From contig NBBA01000024.1 of NCBI GenBank assembly GCA_002794785.1, forward strand, positions 248,001-312,000: a DNA stretch of 64,000 nt, in the 5' to 3' direction. This DNA comes from Coniferiporia sulphurascens. Taxonomy: Eukaryota; Basidiomycota; Agaricomycetes; Hymenochaetales; Hymenochaetaceae. How positions within the stretch are numbered: position 1 is the first letter of the stretch; every line of letters starts with the position of its first letter. Shown here piece by piece: positions 48,786-60,391 of this stretch. The position numbers were made by a program, and so were the translations under genes. Under the pieces are notes generated by a model. That model saw nothing but the letters and a program-made list of their open reading frames with translations, was not told where the DNA came from and searched no databases.

Positions 48786-51232
48786 ATGTCTCAAGACAAC
48801 CCAGGATGCTTCTCTGGCCTGCGCAACCTCTTCCCCTCTTCCAGCCGCCGCACCCTGAATGGGCGACCCGCCTCGGCATCCGCTTGTGTCCGCCCCGAAG
48901 AGGGCAATTCGGACGCGAACGCCAAGCCCAGCGTAAGCGGCAAAGCTGTAAGTCGGTCTGGTGTACTTTGATTATTATGCTTGGTTTCTCACTATTGGGC
49001 GGTCTATCCGACTCGTTTGTTTCGTTCAAGCGCTCGCTCGTGCCTAGCGGGATACCGTGCGCATTTTCGACGTGCGATGAACGGGATCTGTGGCTCATCG
49101 ATGCAGATGCGCCGCCACCCTACAAGGGCTGCGCCAGCTCCTCCCTTTACCGGCCAGAACTGTCGGAGGTAATCGACAAGACGATAACCTCGCTCGATGC
49201 CGACCTCAGAGAGCTCAGCCTTAAAATACACGGTTCGACTTCTTTTGGCCTGTTGTCGCAATAATCAAAGCCCCGCTGACCCGCTCACGTAAGGCCACCC
49301 CGAGACCGCATTCGAAGAGTTGTGAGCTCCGGTTCCTCTCGCCGTTGCGGTCCTTTTTAATATACTCCTGCTACAGCTTTGCCCACGACACTTTAACAGA
49401 CTTCATGCGCTCGCATGGGTTTAAAGTAACGCCTCACTACATGGGTCTGCAGACCGCTTGGAGAGCCGAGTGGTCGTGTGGCAAAGGTGGGCGAACGCTC
49501 GGTATAAATGCCGAAATGGATGCTCTCCCCGGAATTGGTCACGCGTACGTGAACGGGCCTCCGGCGTCCTTCCCCTTTATTAGCTGAAGCGTCTCTGCTG
49601 AAGCCTGTTTAACGTAGCTGTGGGCACAACCTCATAGCCATTTCGGGCGTCGGTGTTGCTATCGCAGCGAAGATTGCAATGGAGAAACACGGGATTTCCG
49701 GAAAGGTCGTCCTCCTCGGTACACCGGGTACGCATATTACTTCATTTTGTGGAAATATGGATTTGCAGCTGACGTTTTATTTGTTATAGCCGAGGAGGGA
49801 GGCGGAGGAAAGATATTACTAATCGAAAAAGGAGCTTATAAAGACATGGACATTTGTGTCATGTATGATGTGTTCCTTGAGCCGTCATAATTAACTACCA
49901 TTCATCTTACCTTCGCAGGTGCCACCCAAGTCCGGGAGCTATACACACAGTTGCCACCGAATCGAGCCTTGCTACGCAACCGCTCACTGTCGAGTATTTA
50001 GGTCATTCGTAAGCCTCCAAGGCATTTATAAACGACTCGCTGAAAGTAATATTCCCCAGGGCGCACGCAGCCGCCTCGCCTTGGGAAGGCCAAAATGCGC
50101 TCGATGCCGCTGTCTTGGCATACAACAGCATCTCAATGCTCCGCCAGCAGATAAAGCCGGACTGCCGTGTACATGGAGTTATCGAAGGAAAAGACTGGGC
50201 ACCAAACAGTAAGCCTTTCTCCTCTCACTCGCGCATGTGTGAGATAAAACTGACGGAACTATCCGAATTCTTCAATAATTTTGTGGGGAATAAAGTTATT
50301 CCTGATTACGCCAAGATGCGATGGATAGTGCGCGCTCCATCATACACGGAAATGACCAATCTGCTCAAGAGGGTTGAAGCGTGCCTTGAGTATGTTCCAG
50401 TCACGGTTCTGGCTAATTATCGGTTAATTTTGGTTTTAGAGCGGCGGCACAAGCCACATCTTGCCATAGTGAGATATCTATGGGTGTTGCATACTATGAA
50501 CTGCGCCAGAATCCGGTATTGTGTAGGTACACCTTAAGTTTGAGGGGTGAGTCGGATTTACAAAGTCATCGATAGCGCAAGAATTTTTCGAGGTCGTCAA
50601 GGAGCACTACGGCATAGGTTCTAATTCAGGGAGCGGCGTCAATAGCGCATCGACCGATTTCGTAAGTGGCGGGTAACTCTTTCGGCGGGAACGTTAGCCT
50701 CAATAAATATATAAACCTTTGCCGCGAATCAGGGGAACGTCACTTACGGTAATTACTTTAACGTTAATTTGTGCAGCTAAGCATGCTTCTTATTCTCGCG
50801 CTTGCGGGAACGCCTATCACAGAGCTTCCGGCCCTTCATCCTTCTTTCGGTACGTGGCGCTTCTCTTTTCCGTCTTACCTCTCGCGCGTAGGGATTCCTG
50901 CTCATTGTTACTTTGTCCCCGCCACTGGCGTAATTACAGCGATACCTACCGTACCAGGCGGTGGTAACCACACGATCGAGTTCGCCAGCGCCGCGCGCAC
51001 GCCCGAGGCACACGCGGCGGCATTGGTGGTTGCAAGGGGTCTCGCCCTCGTGGGCGTACGCGCGCTCGATGACGACGCGTTCTTTAAAGAAGCAAGTATC
51101 CTCGAGCCCTGATATGCTACCAATGCATCAACTATGCTGACACCCTTCGCGCTCACGCAGGCGCGCAGAGAATTTGACGAGATGGTTAGAATCGGCCGAC
51201 CCAGCTCCCCACTGACGAGATCGAGAACCTAG
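48786..51232 (+). CDS. M20-family amidohydrolase (PM20D2-like)
   Basis: Zinc metallo-amidohydrolase of the M20 peptidase group, closest in style to PM20D2/aminoacylase-1-like proteins that cleave dipeptides or acylated amino acids. Fifteen exons keep phase: 48786-48947, 49127-49232, 49294-49321, 49377-49544, 49618-49727, 49790-49862, 49919-50008, 50060-50208, 50296-50389, 50440-50522, 50576-50661, 50733-50748, 50823-50849, 50892-51091, 51161-51232, giving 487 residues. Motifs: GINAEMDALPGIGHACGHN, GTPAEEGGGGK, CHPSPGAIHTVA, AHAAASPWEGQNALDAAVLA and HPSFGIPAH near the end. These include the usual metal ligands. The join of exons 1 and 2 is the least certain. The last intron has a GC donor (GAA|GCAAGT). 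The N-terminal 54 residues are Ser-rich and not part of the family core. Confidence 0.93.
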
Positions 51233-52724
51233 GCATTGGTTCGAGGTTTTGTATGATCCGACCCCCGCTGGGTCCTTGGATCCGCAACCGAGTCCGAGTC
51301 ACTGAAAGCCTAGGGCACGACCCGGCAGTTTAGAGGACTGAGTTTTCAATAATTGCAGCTCGGGCAGTACTTGTACTTGACGTAGCAGGTCAGCTTCCCT
51401 TAGACCGGCGCTTTTTAAAGCGCCTTGTAATTTTTATGGACATGCCTCCTGTAAAATAATGTAGTATGCCGATTTGTTTGGGGCTATAGCCTCGACACAC
51501 TGCCGAGTCAACTTGAGGTGTAGGAATTATGGATTGATAATCTCGACCATGGGACTACAACGGTATTTATGCACACGCTCTGTAAAGTTTTAGTTGCAGC
51601 TCCATTGTACCTGCATGTATGCATTTGGTCGGAATGGACCACAACAAAATCCCTGATCAACGCTGCGGACCGGTGTGCTGTGACAGCGCATCCCCCTCTC
51701 TCTTCCTTGAACCACCATGTTCTAAGGATTTTTCCCACGGTTCGCTTGCTCAGTCGGCTCACTACACACAGAGGGATGCCTCTGGCACTCCCTCTCTGCA
51801 CTACATACAGAGGAGCTATGCCTTCTCTTCATCATGCAGAGTGGTCACAGGGTGACTTGGACCATTCCAGACATTGGAAGGGCTTTTTGGACTAGAGCTT
51901 CAGACACCAAAACTCATACTTCACTCTACTTCCGCCAACTTGTCCTCCTCTTCTCAGAGATGGCTTTCCACAATCGTTAACCCATTTATCATTGGCATCA
52001 TCCTTCAAAATCAGTGTCTGTACGCAAAGCAACTTTGGTCCAAGGGTTGGCTTAGAGGGGGCATGGGCGGCGATGGTGAAGCCATAGTGCAAACCAGACA
52101 CATGCCGGACCCTGTGGCACCTTCACACTTCACATTTCACATTTCACACATCACAACTTCGAAAATCACACATAAATAAGGGAGGACGGACCAGATCAGC
52201 GCAATTCCAGAACACTGCCATCACAGCACCCATTGGACGACTCGCCATAGCTTCCAATGAAGCTGAATGTATATCTCACGTGGAGTATAAACATCAAGGG
52301 GAGGTAGACACCCTTGCCATCCGTCAAGTATTAGGAACTGGTTGGAACTTCGATGTAGGCCTACCGTTATTACACTGGGTCGACAAGATATTATCACCAA
52401 CATGCCCTCTATGGGGGTAGTGGGAACTTTTGAGAGCCTCATTGGGAACCTTGCATAAACTTGGGGGGACGGTTTTATAGGCAGTTGCTAATCTTGACTT
52501 CTTTTTTCTCTTCCTTCCCCACTTCCCAGCTGATTAAGTTAATCTTCCCTTCACCCCTAAAACGATTAAAAACCAGACACTTCGTAAATTGCAGTTGCTC
52601 CTCTACCTTTAAACCTCTGAACTGTGTTCTTCTATTTAGCCATAGGAGACTTGTGGTCAACCTCACTAATCCTGGCACCGCACCTTTCCTAGTTTTGCAT
52701 TTGCTTATTAATGTAGCTAGTCTA
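51233..52724. other. Intergenic accessory DNA
   Basis: 1.5 kb without a supported gene. Contains dispersed-repeat copy 2 (51604-51690) and a run of CACTTCACATTTCACATTTC-type short repeats near 52123-52156. Ends at the left target duplication of a solo LTR. Confidence 0.5.
51604..51690. repeat. Dispersed repeat, copy 2
   Basis: Related to 25642-25730; see that entry. Shared blocks TACCTGCATGTATGC, TGGTCGGAAT, CTGATCAACG and GGACCG occur in the same order. Confidence 0.6.
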
Positions 52725-53284
52725 TGTTAAGCTCAATGGTTACGCGGTGATCGACGTCGGGGCTTCCTGATTGTTGGAACTGATGGTATGGCAACGGGGC
52801 TTCCTAGATGTCGTAAGTCGAGGATGATCGGTGATGGGGCTTCCTGATCGGCGATGTGGATGCGGTAGGCTTCTTATAGCGAGTCGGGTTACAATGAAGC
52901 GACTGAGGGCACAATGGCGCACAGTAAACTGGTGGTAGCAGATAATGGGCTTGTATGAACAAAGAGCACAAGCTTAGGGCTTGTGCTACTGAAGTTACAT
53001 GCTTATATGCTACTCTATGTGTTTGCTACTGTAGCGACTTGGTTAGGTGTGTTTACCAGACTATGGAAGGTCATGGAAACTCAAGGAAAGCCTTGGTAAT
53101 ACAAGTACAGTGATCAGTAAGCAAAGCACGTCATGATGGTGCAATAAGGCGTCATCATGGCATCTTATGGTGTAAGGCGAATAAGGATGAGTAAGGCAGA
53201 GAAATGGGGGAGTTGTGCTGACTGATGATGATGAATAGGAAGTGAGTCAGTGCAGTAAGGGGAAAGTAAAGGAAAATTGTAACA
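52725..53284 (-). repeat. Solo LTR, family A, copy 1
   Basis: 560 bp. On the minus strand it starts TGTTACAATTTTCC and ends GAGCTTAACA; the TGTTA/TAACA ends are the expected short inverted repeat of an LTR. Flanked by a perfect 5-bp target duplication GTCTA (52720-52724 and 53285-53289). No internal retroelement sequence is present on either side, so this is a recombination-derived solo LTR. Aligns along its whole length with 59049-59603. It includes a hairpin AGCACAAGC/GCTTGTGCT and several spaced copies of AGGAAGCCC. Confidence 0.92.
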
Positions 53285-53334
53285 GTCTATATAGTGGTGT
53301 AGGGTGTACGGATATAGCGGTATATAAATATTAG

Positions 53335-53355
53335 ATTAAGAAAAAAAAAAAAAAA
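53335..53355 (+). repeat. Poly-A tract
   Basis: A run of about 15 or more A residues between the solo LTR and the MITE. It could be the tail of a retroposed transcript, but nothing upstream supports that. Confidence 0.6.
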
Positions 53356-53385
53356 GTGACAGTGCATCTTGAGTTTTCTTACATA

Positions 53386-54043
53386 CTGTCACATGACCCC
53401 TGTTGCAAACTTTGCAACAGGGGGCACCTCGTTATTCCTGGCCTCCACACCTCATAACTGGTGGCGGAATTTTTCAGGAAGGCTATAATGTAGTAAATAT
53501 TTTTGGCTGCGCAATTTGTTTTGCAAAAAAATATTGTGTTGTGGGCTTGGAAGTAAAACACTGGGTTTTGTTACTGACTAGCACTTATTTAGGTCTTCCG
53601 GCTTGCATGGTATGCTCATATTTACTCTAACTTATACACTTTTTTACACAGTACATTCCACTGGTATGTACTCCTCTAGTCCGAGACTGAAAATACGATA
53701 TTGTGAATTGTCAGGGAACAATCTTTCCAAAGGGTAACAAAGAGTGACTAAATGTGCTTCGGCATGCAATGAGGTTTGAAACTCCGATGGGACTAAAACA
53801 AGCCACTTTAATCTCACGCCTTCTATCGGAGTGCGAATTCTTCCATGACATTTCGTGACCAAAACTTTGCAAGAGGGGGCACTTCACCCCTGCCATTTAC
53901 ACAAATGAAGATGGTACCGAAAAATTCACAGTTGATTCTAAACTACATCTGGTATATATTTATAAGTTATAAAGCAGAAAAAATGAGAGTGGACAGTTGT
54001 AAAAGCAAAAGACTGAAAGTTTGCAACAGGGGTCATGCGACAG
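53386..54043. mobile_element. MITE-like element with 25-bp terminal inverted repeats
   Basis: 658 bp flanked by TA on both sides, as for Tc1/mariner-type insertions. The terminal inverted repeats start CTGTCACATGACCCCTGTTG (53386) and match the reverse complement of 54019-54043 with one mismatch in 25. Just inside the left end, CCCCTGTTGCAAA and TTTGCAACAGGGG form a 13-bp palindrome (53397-53423). A second AACTTTGCAA-AGGGGGCAC block lies inside the right half (53863-53885), so the element may be a composite of two related units. No transposase frame. Confidence 0.85.
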
Positions 54044-55210
54044 TAAAGAACTTGTAAGCCATGAGTGGTGTCAGCTGTGACTGACCATAACTAAGCCGTG
54101 ACTAAATCGTGACTACTCCATCAGCTCATGTATACAAAGACACTTCTTTTAGACATCCCTTCTTGACCTCATACCACCACCATCTCCTTTGGAGTGCATG
54201 CTGCGAGGGGGATCTGTCTAAGGAAGGGGGCCTGAGTGGTTTGCAGGCACTACCCTGACCATAACCTGGGGTCACCTGGGTGGGCTACGACGTTAATGTC
54301 CTGGGGTAGATGCCGACTTCGTTGCATGGGGGCTGGCCACCCCCCCAACACCTACCCCGTCGGACCCCCTAATAAGGGGTCGGCGGTTGGAAGTGTGAGT
54401 GGTCCGCCTCTTGCACCAGAACTACTGACTGCCTGTGGAGGGGTCACGACTGGACCGACAACATCTCTAACACCAAGGACAATGACCTGCTAGACCATGA
54501 CGTACACAAGCCTGCAAACTCTGAAAGATTGGGTAAGGGGACAGTCCCTTCATTGTTTGGCCGAAGAAAACCGGGGCATCGACAATGTTCCCACTGTTTA
54601 TTTCCGACTTGGTCCCTCATGACTCTTTTTCCCACACAACCCACACGGCCATTCAGTTCGCCACTATGCAACCGGGCCCCCGCTACCGCAGCGGGGCTTC
54701 CCACACCAAGACTTGGGGCACTGGCAGGTGACCCACCCTAACAGGCCAGGCCCCCACCAACTCCCCGAGCCTAAAAAACGGAGGGTGAGGAGGGGAGTCA
54801 TGCACCACAACAATGCCTGAATTCCTTACTGGGACCAGGTGCACCACTCCAAGGCCCTCGATCAGCAATTCAATAGGCTGCCTGCATAACTTCGGAATCT
54901 TTTTGGGGGGGACGGTTTACAAAGGAGAAAAGGATCGCATCTGACTGACGCTCATGGCCTTGGAAACGGGGTTGAGAGAATACACAGGGGTGTAGGATTT
55001 TCACTGGCGAGGACCGGAGGCCTTCTTTTTAAATTTACCAGCCCAACTTTGTAGTTCCGGCCCCTTCGGGGGCCGGGGCGCTTATGTAGACTCTTTTGCA
55101 TGGCGCCTAATAATACTTTCATCATCACACTTCTTTTAGAGGTAATCCAACACACTTAAGCGCGTCGTGTACTACTACGCGTGCATGCGCCTTTGATCTC
55201 ATCCACCACC
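54044..55210. other. Intergenic, upstream of FunK1 gene
   Basis: 1.17 kb, locally very GC-rich. It holds a GACCCC...GGGGTC palindrome (~54362-54381) and a perfect hairpin with a TTCG loop (55057-55076). No gene recognised. Confidence 0.5.
55057..55076. other. Perfect 8-bp hairpin with TTCG tetraloop
   Basis: CCGGCCCC-TTCG-GGGGCCGG. An 8-bp all-G/C stem closed by TTCG, among the most stable RNA hairpins known, 135 bp upstream of the FunK1 ATG. It could act in the 5' leader or as a relic of a mobile element. Confidence 0.7.
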
Positions 55211-57763
55211 ATGTCCACTACCATCCAGTCGGAATCACTGGCAGGCCCCTGTAGGCTCTCTACGAAGTTTGTGAAGATCGTCTCTTATTGGCTGTTTTGC
55301 AGCAAATACGGGCGCCGAAAACTCAATGGCTCTAGTTACTAGTACACCATCCAAAGCGTGTGGCTTTATGCAAAGTTATACATGGAATAGCATAGGCTCC
55401 GAACTTGAACAAGATGTGAAGAACTACACCTGTAGTAACATTGACTTCCCTATGTTCATCAAGCTCGCCTTCGATCTCAACGATCCTGACTACGCTGCTC
55501 ACATAAAGAAAATCCAAGACTGGGCCATCCATGAAAAGCAAGAGTATACAGGTGCGTTAAGAAGATTCATGGAGGCCCCAACTGAAAAGGCGATGTATAG
55601 GCCTTTTGAGGAGATGGGTAATATGGTTCTCAAGCGAGCAGCAGACGAGCACAGAGTCAAGAACAGAGTCAAGTTGCTCGTGGTCGAGGAACGAATCATC
55701 AGAGAGGGCTTCGGATCTCGAAAGCCTGATGTCATACTGGTACCAGAAGGTGTACTGTCCGATTCGACGGAGAAGAAAGCGGATACGGCTGAGGAGGGCG
55801 TAATGAATGGACAGTCTTTGTCTGCGAAGGGAAAGATGCCCCAGCCCATGATTAGCTATCGTCAGGTACTAATGCCATTTGAGTTCAAACTGGAAAGGAG
55901 TGCTCCTGGAAAGCTTCGTGCATCTTCGGCTAGGACTGGAAGTAGTAATGGGAGCGACGGTAGCAAAAAGAGGAAACACTCTGCGGAGGATGGAGGAGGC
56001 GAGACGCCTTCGAAGCATCAATCGAATTCTTCAATTAAGTCCACGGAAATCAGGGGTAGTGTTTCCGGAGCGCGTCCAGCAGAGGATGTCAGTCAAGGTG
56101 CAGCTGGATCACACCGAAGTAGCATGAGCCAACCACGGAGTCGGCCCCATGATCCAGAATCGAAAGACGTGTTCAGTCCGTTGGCAGGTACATCTGCTCC
56201 TGAGAGGCGCCGCTGCGGAATGCGATCTAGGGGTTCGGGTTTGGGCTGTGGTCAACCTTCGACAAAGCTTCGACAAAGTTTGGGGGCACGGGCGGCAGCA
56301 AATGCGTCTACTCCGGCATCGATTCATCCGAGAGGTGTTGATGTCCAACTAGCTGGCTACGTGGCAGAACTGTTTAGTGTGCGTGGGGACAGATCATTCG
56401 TTTTGGCGCTCGTGTGATAGGCTCAAGCATCACGGTCTGCTTTTACCATCGATCAGCAATTATTGAAGCAGACATGTTTGACCTCACCGAAAACCCTGAA
56501 TACTTTGCAATCTTACTCACAATGTTCCAACGCGATCTACCTACTCTCGGGTTCAACAAATATATGGGTTACTGCAACCCATTCAATATCGAAGATGCAT
56601 CTACAAGGAAATTGGGCGTGATGCTGACTCCGTTTGGAAGTAAAGGAAGCCCGGTCGATATTGACCTGGACACAATCGAACTTGGAGAAAAGGTAGTTTC
56701 GCCGTATTGCTTGATCGGACGAGGCACGGCTGTGATCGCGGCTACTGCTGCTGGATACGAGAACGGGCTTGTCGTCAAATTCAGCTGGCAGGCCGCGACG
56801 CGCACAGGAGAAGAGGAATTTATCTTGAAGGCACGAGAAGTCGATTCTGTACATGTCCCAGAGATATTCGGGAATGCGGTTATCATGGACAAGACGCTGA
56901 TTGCGAAGCTCCGAGCTGCCTGCGGAGAGAAGGAAAAGAGAGTGACGGATGACGAGTACAAAATGAGTGAGTTCTGCGTTCTTGTCATGAGGAAATATCT
57001 CCCAATCTATGAGCTTTTGAACGATAAGTTTTGGAACGTGGTCGTCCAGCTGGCTACCTGTAAGTACCTGACGAATTAGTTGTCATCCCTGTCTGACCAT
57101 ATGTCAGGTGTGCATAAGCTCTATGCGAAGATTAAGCTCCTTCATCAGGATATAAGCATTACGAATCTCGCTTATTATGAAGTGGATGGGGTGCTTATTG
57201 GGGTGCTTATTGACTTCGACTTGGCGTCGCTTCCGCCACACCGAAGGGCTAGCAAGCATCGTACTGGGACGGCACCGTTCATGGCTCAGGAAGTCCTGGA
57301 TGTAGCCGACTACTGCCATGGGATTCATCACGATCTTGAATCTTTCCTGTATGTCGCGGTTTGGCATGGTGCGGGATATAAGGGGTATACACTACTTCCT
57401 GGGAGGGGTGATGTCCTGCGAGAATGGAGGAAAAGCAACTGGGAGACGGTTTTCAAAGCTAAGACATTCTTTATTGAAAATGACAGAGCAGCAGAGGAAA
57501 TTTTTGAAGGGATTAACGACCCGGACCTCTCTGATTACTGCAGGTTTATCCATTATCAATATTGGCTTGCCCATAACGAATGCAACGGTGCAACCCGCAC
57601 GCAGAAGGATCAAAAATTTGAAGCTTACCGCAGAAAAAAAGCGGCTGTCGTTTCAGAGCGTGTTTCAGAGCGTCCAGTTTCGTTCGCTGATTGGATGAGG
57701 GGCGCGGGCGAGGAGCTCAAGGAAACCGTGCCGTGTGACTGTTGCATTGGGCAAGTTGTATAG
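55211..57763 (+). CDS. FunK1-type fungal protein kinase, near-intact copy
   Basis: Member of the fungal-specific FunK1 kinases, expanded in mushroom-forming fungi; roles are largely unknown. Exons 55211-55250, 55303-~56414, continuing to 57059, then 57108-57763, ~800 residues. The N-terminal part carries the family's restriction-nuclease-like pattern (RKPDVILVP, then LMPFEFKLE) and a long Ser/Arg/Lys-rich linker. The kinase part has LLHQDISITN (HQD instead of HRD, Asp and Asn kept), LIDFDLASLPPHRR (DFD for DFG), SKHRTGTAPFMAQEVL and GIHHDLESFLYVAVWH. It ends CDCCIGQVV. One frame change occurs at 56412-56416 (CTCGTGTGATAGG) inside the conserved FVLALV-IGSSITV stretch; a GTG slip or a one-base error would explain it. 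If real, the kinase is truncated at ~56417. Confidence 0.88.
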
Positions 57764-58494
57764 ATGTTCTTTGCGTGTATGTGTATATCAGATGCTTGAT
57801 CTCCTGACTTTCAGAATGATAATTTCTTTTTTACTGGGTGGATGGGATCATTTTGTTTTAACTAGCTTGACAGTCACTATCCTACTCCAATTTCGCACAG
57901 CGTGGCAAGCTGAAAATGAAGTTGCGACTGCCATTCGGTTTGTCTGGCTGAATCTGCCTATTTAAGTCCTATGTAGCAGTAAGCATATGTGAAAATGTGT
58001 GAAAATGTTTGATTAAAGTTATACTGTACTGTATGTAAATACGGTTTTAGACTTTCCCTGGTAGCTGGAGCTATTGTGTAGAATTTGAAAATCCAGCATC
58101 AGAATTTCGAAGTTTGTATGTCGCTGCCGATTTTGGATTCAATTTTAAGTCATGAATATTGTAATGCACGTGGCAGCTTTCACCAAAATGACAAGCCCCC
58201 TCTCCCTGGCTTCGCCAGGGACCCTCATGAAGAATTTTTACTTTTTTGGGAAGACAATCTGGAGAAAATTACTTAAATAAGCTATTTTTCCCGGAGAAGT
58301 GATTAGTAAAATTATTAGTAACATTCTTATAAAAGCGAAGGGCCACGACTTGCAAGTTTGACTATGTTCTTCGTCCACAGACGACCATCGTCGGCCCTTA
58401 TCCACTCCTGCTCAAACCTCGGTGAAATCTTGAGCCATCCCAGCATCCATCACCGTATTTTAGTCCCAATCCATTCTACTCTTTGTCTTGAGTC
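57764..58494. other. Intergenic between two FunK1 copies
   Basis: The first ~120 bp are related to the 3' flanks of the other FunK1 copies. The rest is A/T-rich with no gene. A CTGGCTTCGCCAG hairpin lies near 58206. Confidence 0.5.
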
Positions 58495-60391
58495 TTGGCA
58501 AAGTCAATTGCAGAAAGAGCGGGACTCGATCGATTAAGTGACCGAAAGGTGTGGCGAATCGAACATACGAAGCAGGTTGGAAGCTATCTTACACTTCGGA
58601 TACGGAGAACATTTCCATTATGTTGGAGAACTCTCCTGCTCCTGAAGGGTCTGCATGCGCCGTTAGTCCTCCAAAATGTGTCTCATCCAAGGGTCACTAT
58701 GGGGTTTGTGTGGGAGACTTAGGTATCACGGTATGCCTCTATCCCTACCCAGAACTTACCGAAGAAGACAAGTTCTACCCACCAAACAATACCATATACT
58801 TTGCGCCCCTTCCCACGTTTCTTCGCTGCATCCTGTTGATTCCCGGATTTATCGAAGAAATAGATTGCCGCAGTCTATTCAATCTTATAGACACGTTTAC
58901 GAAGAGATCAGGCATCGTATCAACTGGAGGAAAAGAACGTACCAGTCCTGATGCTAATGTGTGGAAGGAAGCCGTTGCCTTCCCTTATTCTTTGGTCAAG
59001 CGAAATGCTTCAGTGATCGCAACGACAGATGTTCCTAGACTCGAGTACTGTTACAATTTTCCTTTACTCCCCCTTATTGCGCTGACTCACTTGCTCTTTG
59101 TCATCATCAGTCAGCGCAACTCCCCATTTCTCTGCCTTACTCATCCTTATTCGCCTCGCGCCATAAGATGCCATGATGACGCCTTACTGCACCATCATGA
59201 CGTGCTTTGCTTACTGATCATCGTACTTGTATTACCAAGGCTTTCCTTGAGTTTCCATGACCTTCCATAGTCTGGTAAACACACCTAACCAAGTCGCTAC
59301 AGTAGCAAACACATAGAGTAGTATATAAGCATGTAACTTCAGTAGCACAAGCCCTAAGCTTGTGCTCTTTGTTCATACAAGCCCATTATCTGCTACCACC
59401 AGTCTACTGTGTGCCTACTGGCCATTAGTCGCTTCGTCATAACCCGACTCCGCTAAGAAGCATACCGTGTCCACATCGCCGATCAGGAAGCACCTCGACG
59501 ATCACCCTCGACTTATGACATCTAGGAAGCCCCATTGCCATACCATCAGTTCCGACGATCAGGAAGCCCGATGTCGATCACCGCATAACCATTGAGCTTA
59601 ACAAGTACAGGCTTTCGGCTTCACCTCGTCGATAGATTATGACGCATATAAGGAAAGACAGACTTATACCAAATGCACAAGGGTTTTATTTTATGCAGAA
59701 TTCGGAAATAGTCAGGGAAGCTGCGAACGCATTGCGACATATTTGCGATGTGTATGCTCTTTCGTTAAGGACTGGACTTATCCACCGGGATATACGTCAT
59801 TCTGAACACTTTGTAAAGTGCACTGGGAAGCTATTGGACTTTGACCTGGAGCCAATTCCTCCACACAGAAGGCCTAGCAAACATCGTACTGGAACGGTGC
59901 CACTCTTGGCTTGGGAAGTCTTGGATAAAGACGTGTGCCGCTATGGGATTCATCACGATCTTGAATCTTTCCTGTACGTTGCTGTTTGGCATAGTGCAGG
60001 ATATAGGGGACATGTTTTACAATCTGGGAGAGACGATACCCTGAGGGACTGGAGGAAACGCGACTGGGGGAAGGTTTTGTCTGCAAAGAGACTATTTATC
60101 ACGGACAACAAAGCAGCAGAGAAGATCTTTGCAGGAATCGAAAACGTAAACTCCTCCAACCGCTACAGGTATATTCATCTTCAATATCGGATGGCCTATA
60201 TCGAGCATGAACACAGTGTAACCCGTGTGCAGATGATGCAAGATTTTGAAGCTTACCGCAGAAAAGTCTCATTTGGCCCACGGATCGACACTCCAGAGCG
60301 CCCAGTCTCATTTGCTGAATGGATGAGGGGCGCAAACATGAAGCCTGATGAAGCCGTTCTATGTGCCTGTTGCGTTGGACAATTAGTATAG
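58495..60391 (+). pseudogene. FunK1-type kinase, disrupted by stop codon and solo LTR
   Basis: Close relative of the decayed copy at 33335-34770. The N-terminal part (VANRTYEAGWKLSYTSDTEN, GVCVGDLGITVCLYPYPEL, IYFAPLPTFLRC) is followed by KEAVAFPYSLVK and stops at the inserted LTR (59049-59603). The kinase C-terminal part resumes at ~59694 (SEIVREAANALRHICDVYAL, LIHRDIRHSEHF, LLDFDLEPIPPHRR, SKHRTG, HHDLESFLYV) and ends CACCVGQLV. An in-frame TGA at 58539-58541 replaces the CGA (Arg) that the other copy has in SIKRPKG, a C-to-T change at a CpG. HRD and DFD are kept, but the Asn after HRDIRH is replaced. It cannot make a full kinase as read. Confidence 0.85.
59049..59603 (+). repeat. Solo LTR, family A, copy 2, inside FunK1 pseudogene
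   Basis: 555 bp from TGTTACAATTTTCC to GAGCTTAACA, with a perfect target duplication AGTAC (59044-59048 and 59604-59608). Same family as 52725-53284 in opposite orientation. Confidence 0.93.

Noticed and set aside
39498..51232. Biosynthetic gene cluster formed by NmrA reductase, carboxypeptidase and amidohydrolase
   Set aside because: No core synthase, transporter or regulator is present, and a splicing factor lies among them.
53379..53896. Small open frames inside the 658-bp MITE as a transposase
   Set aside because: Too short, no DDE-type motifs, and they overlap the inverted repeats.
54236..54741. Proline/glycine-rich open frames upstream of the FunK1 gene
   Set aside because: GC-rich low-complexity sequence open in several frames, without motifs or consistent start context.
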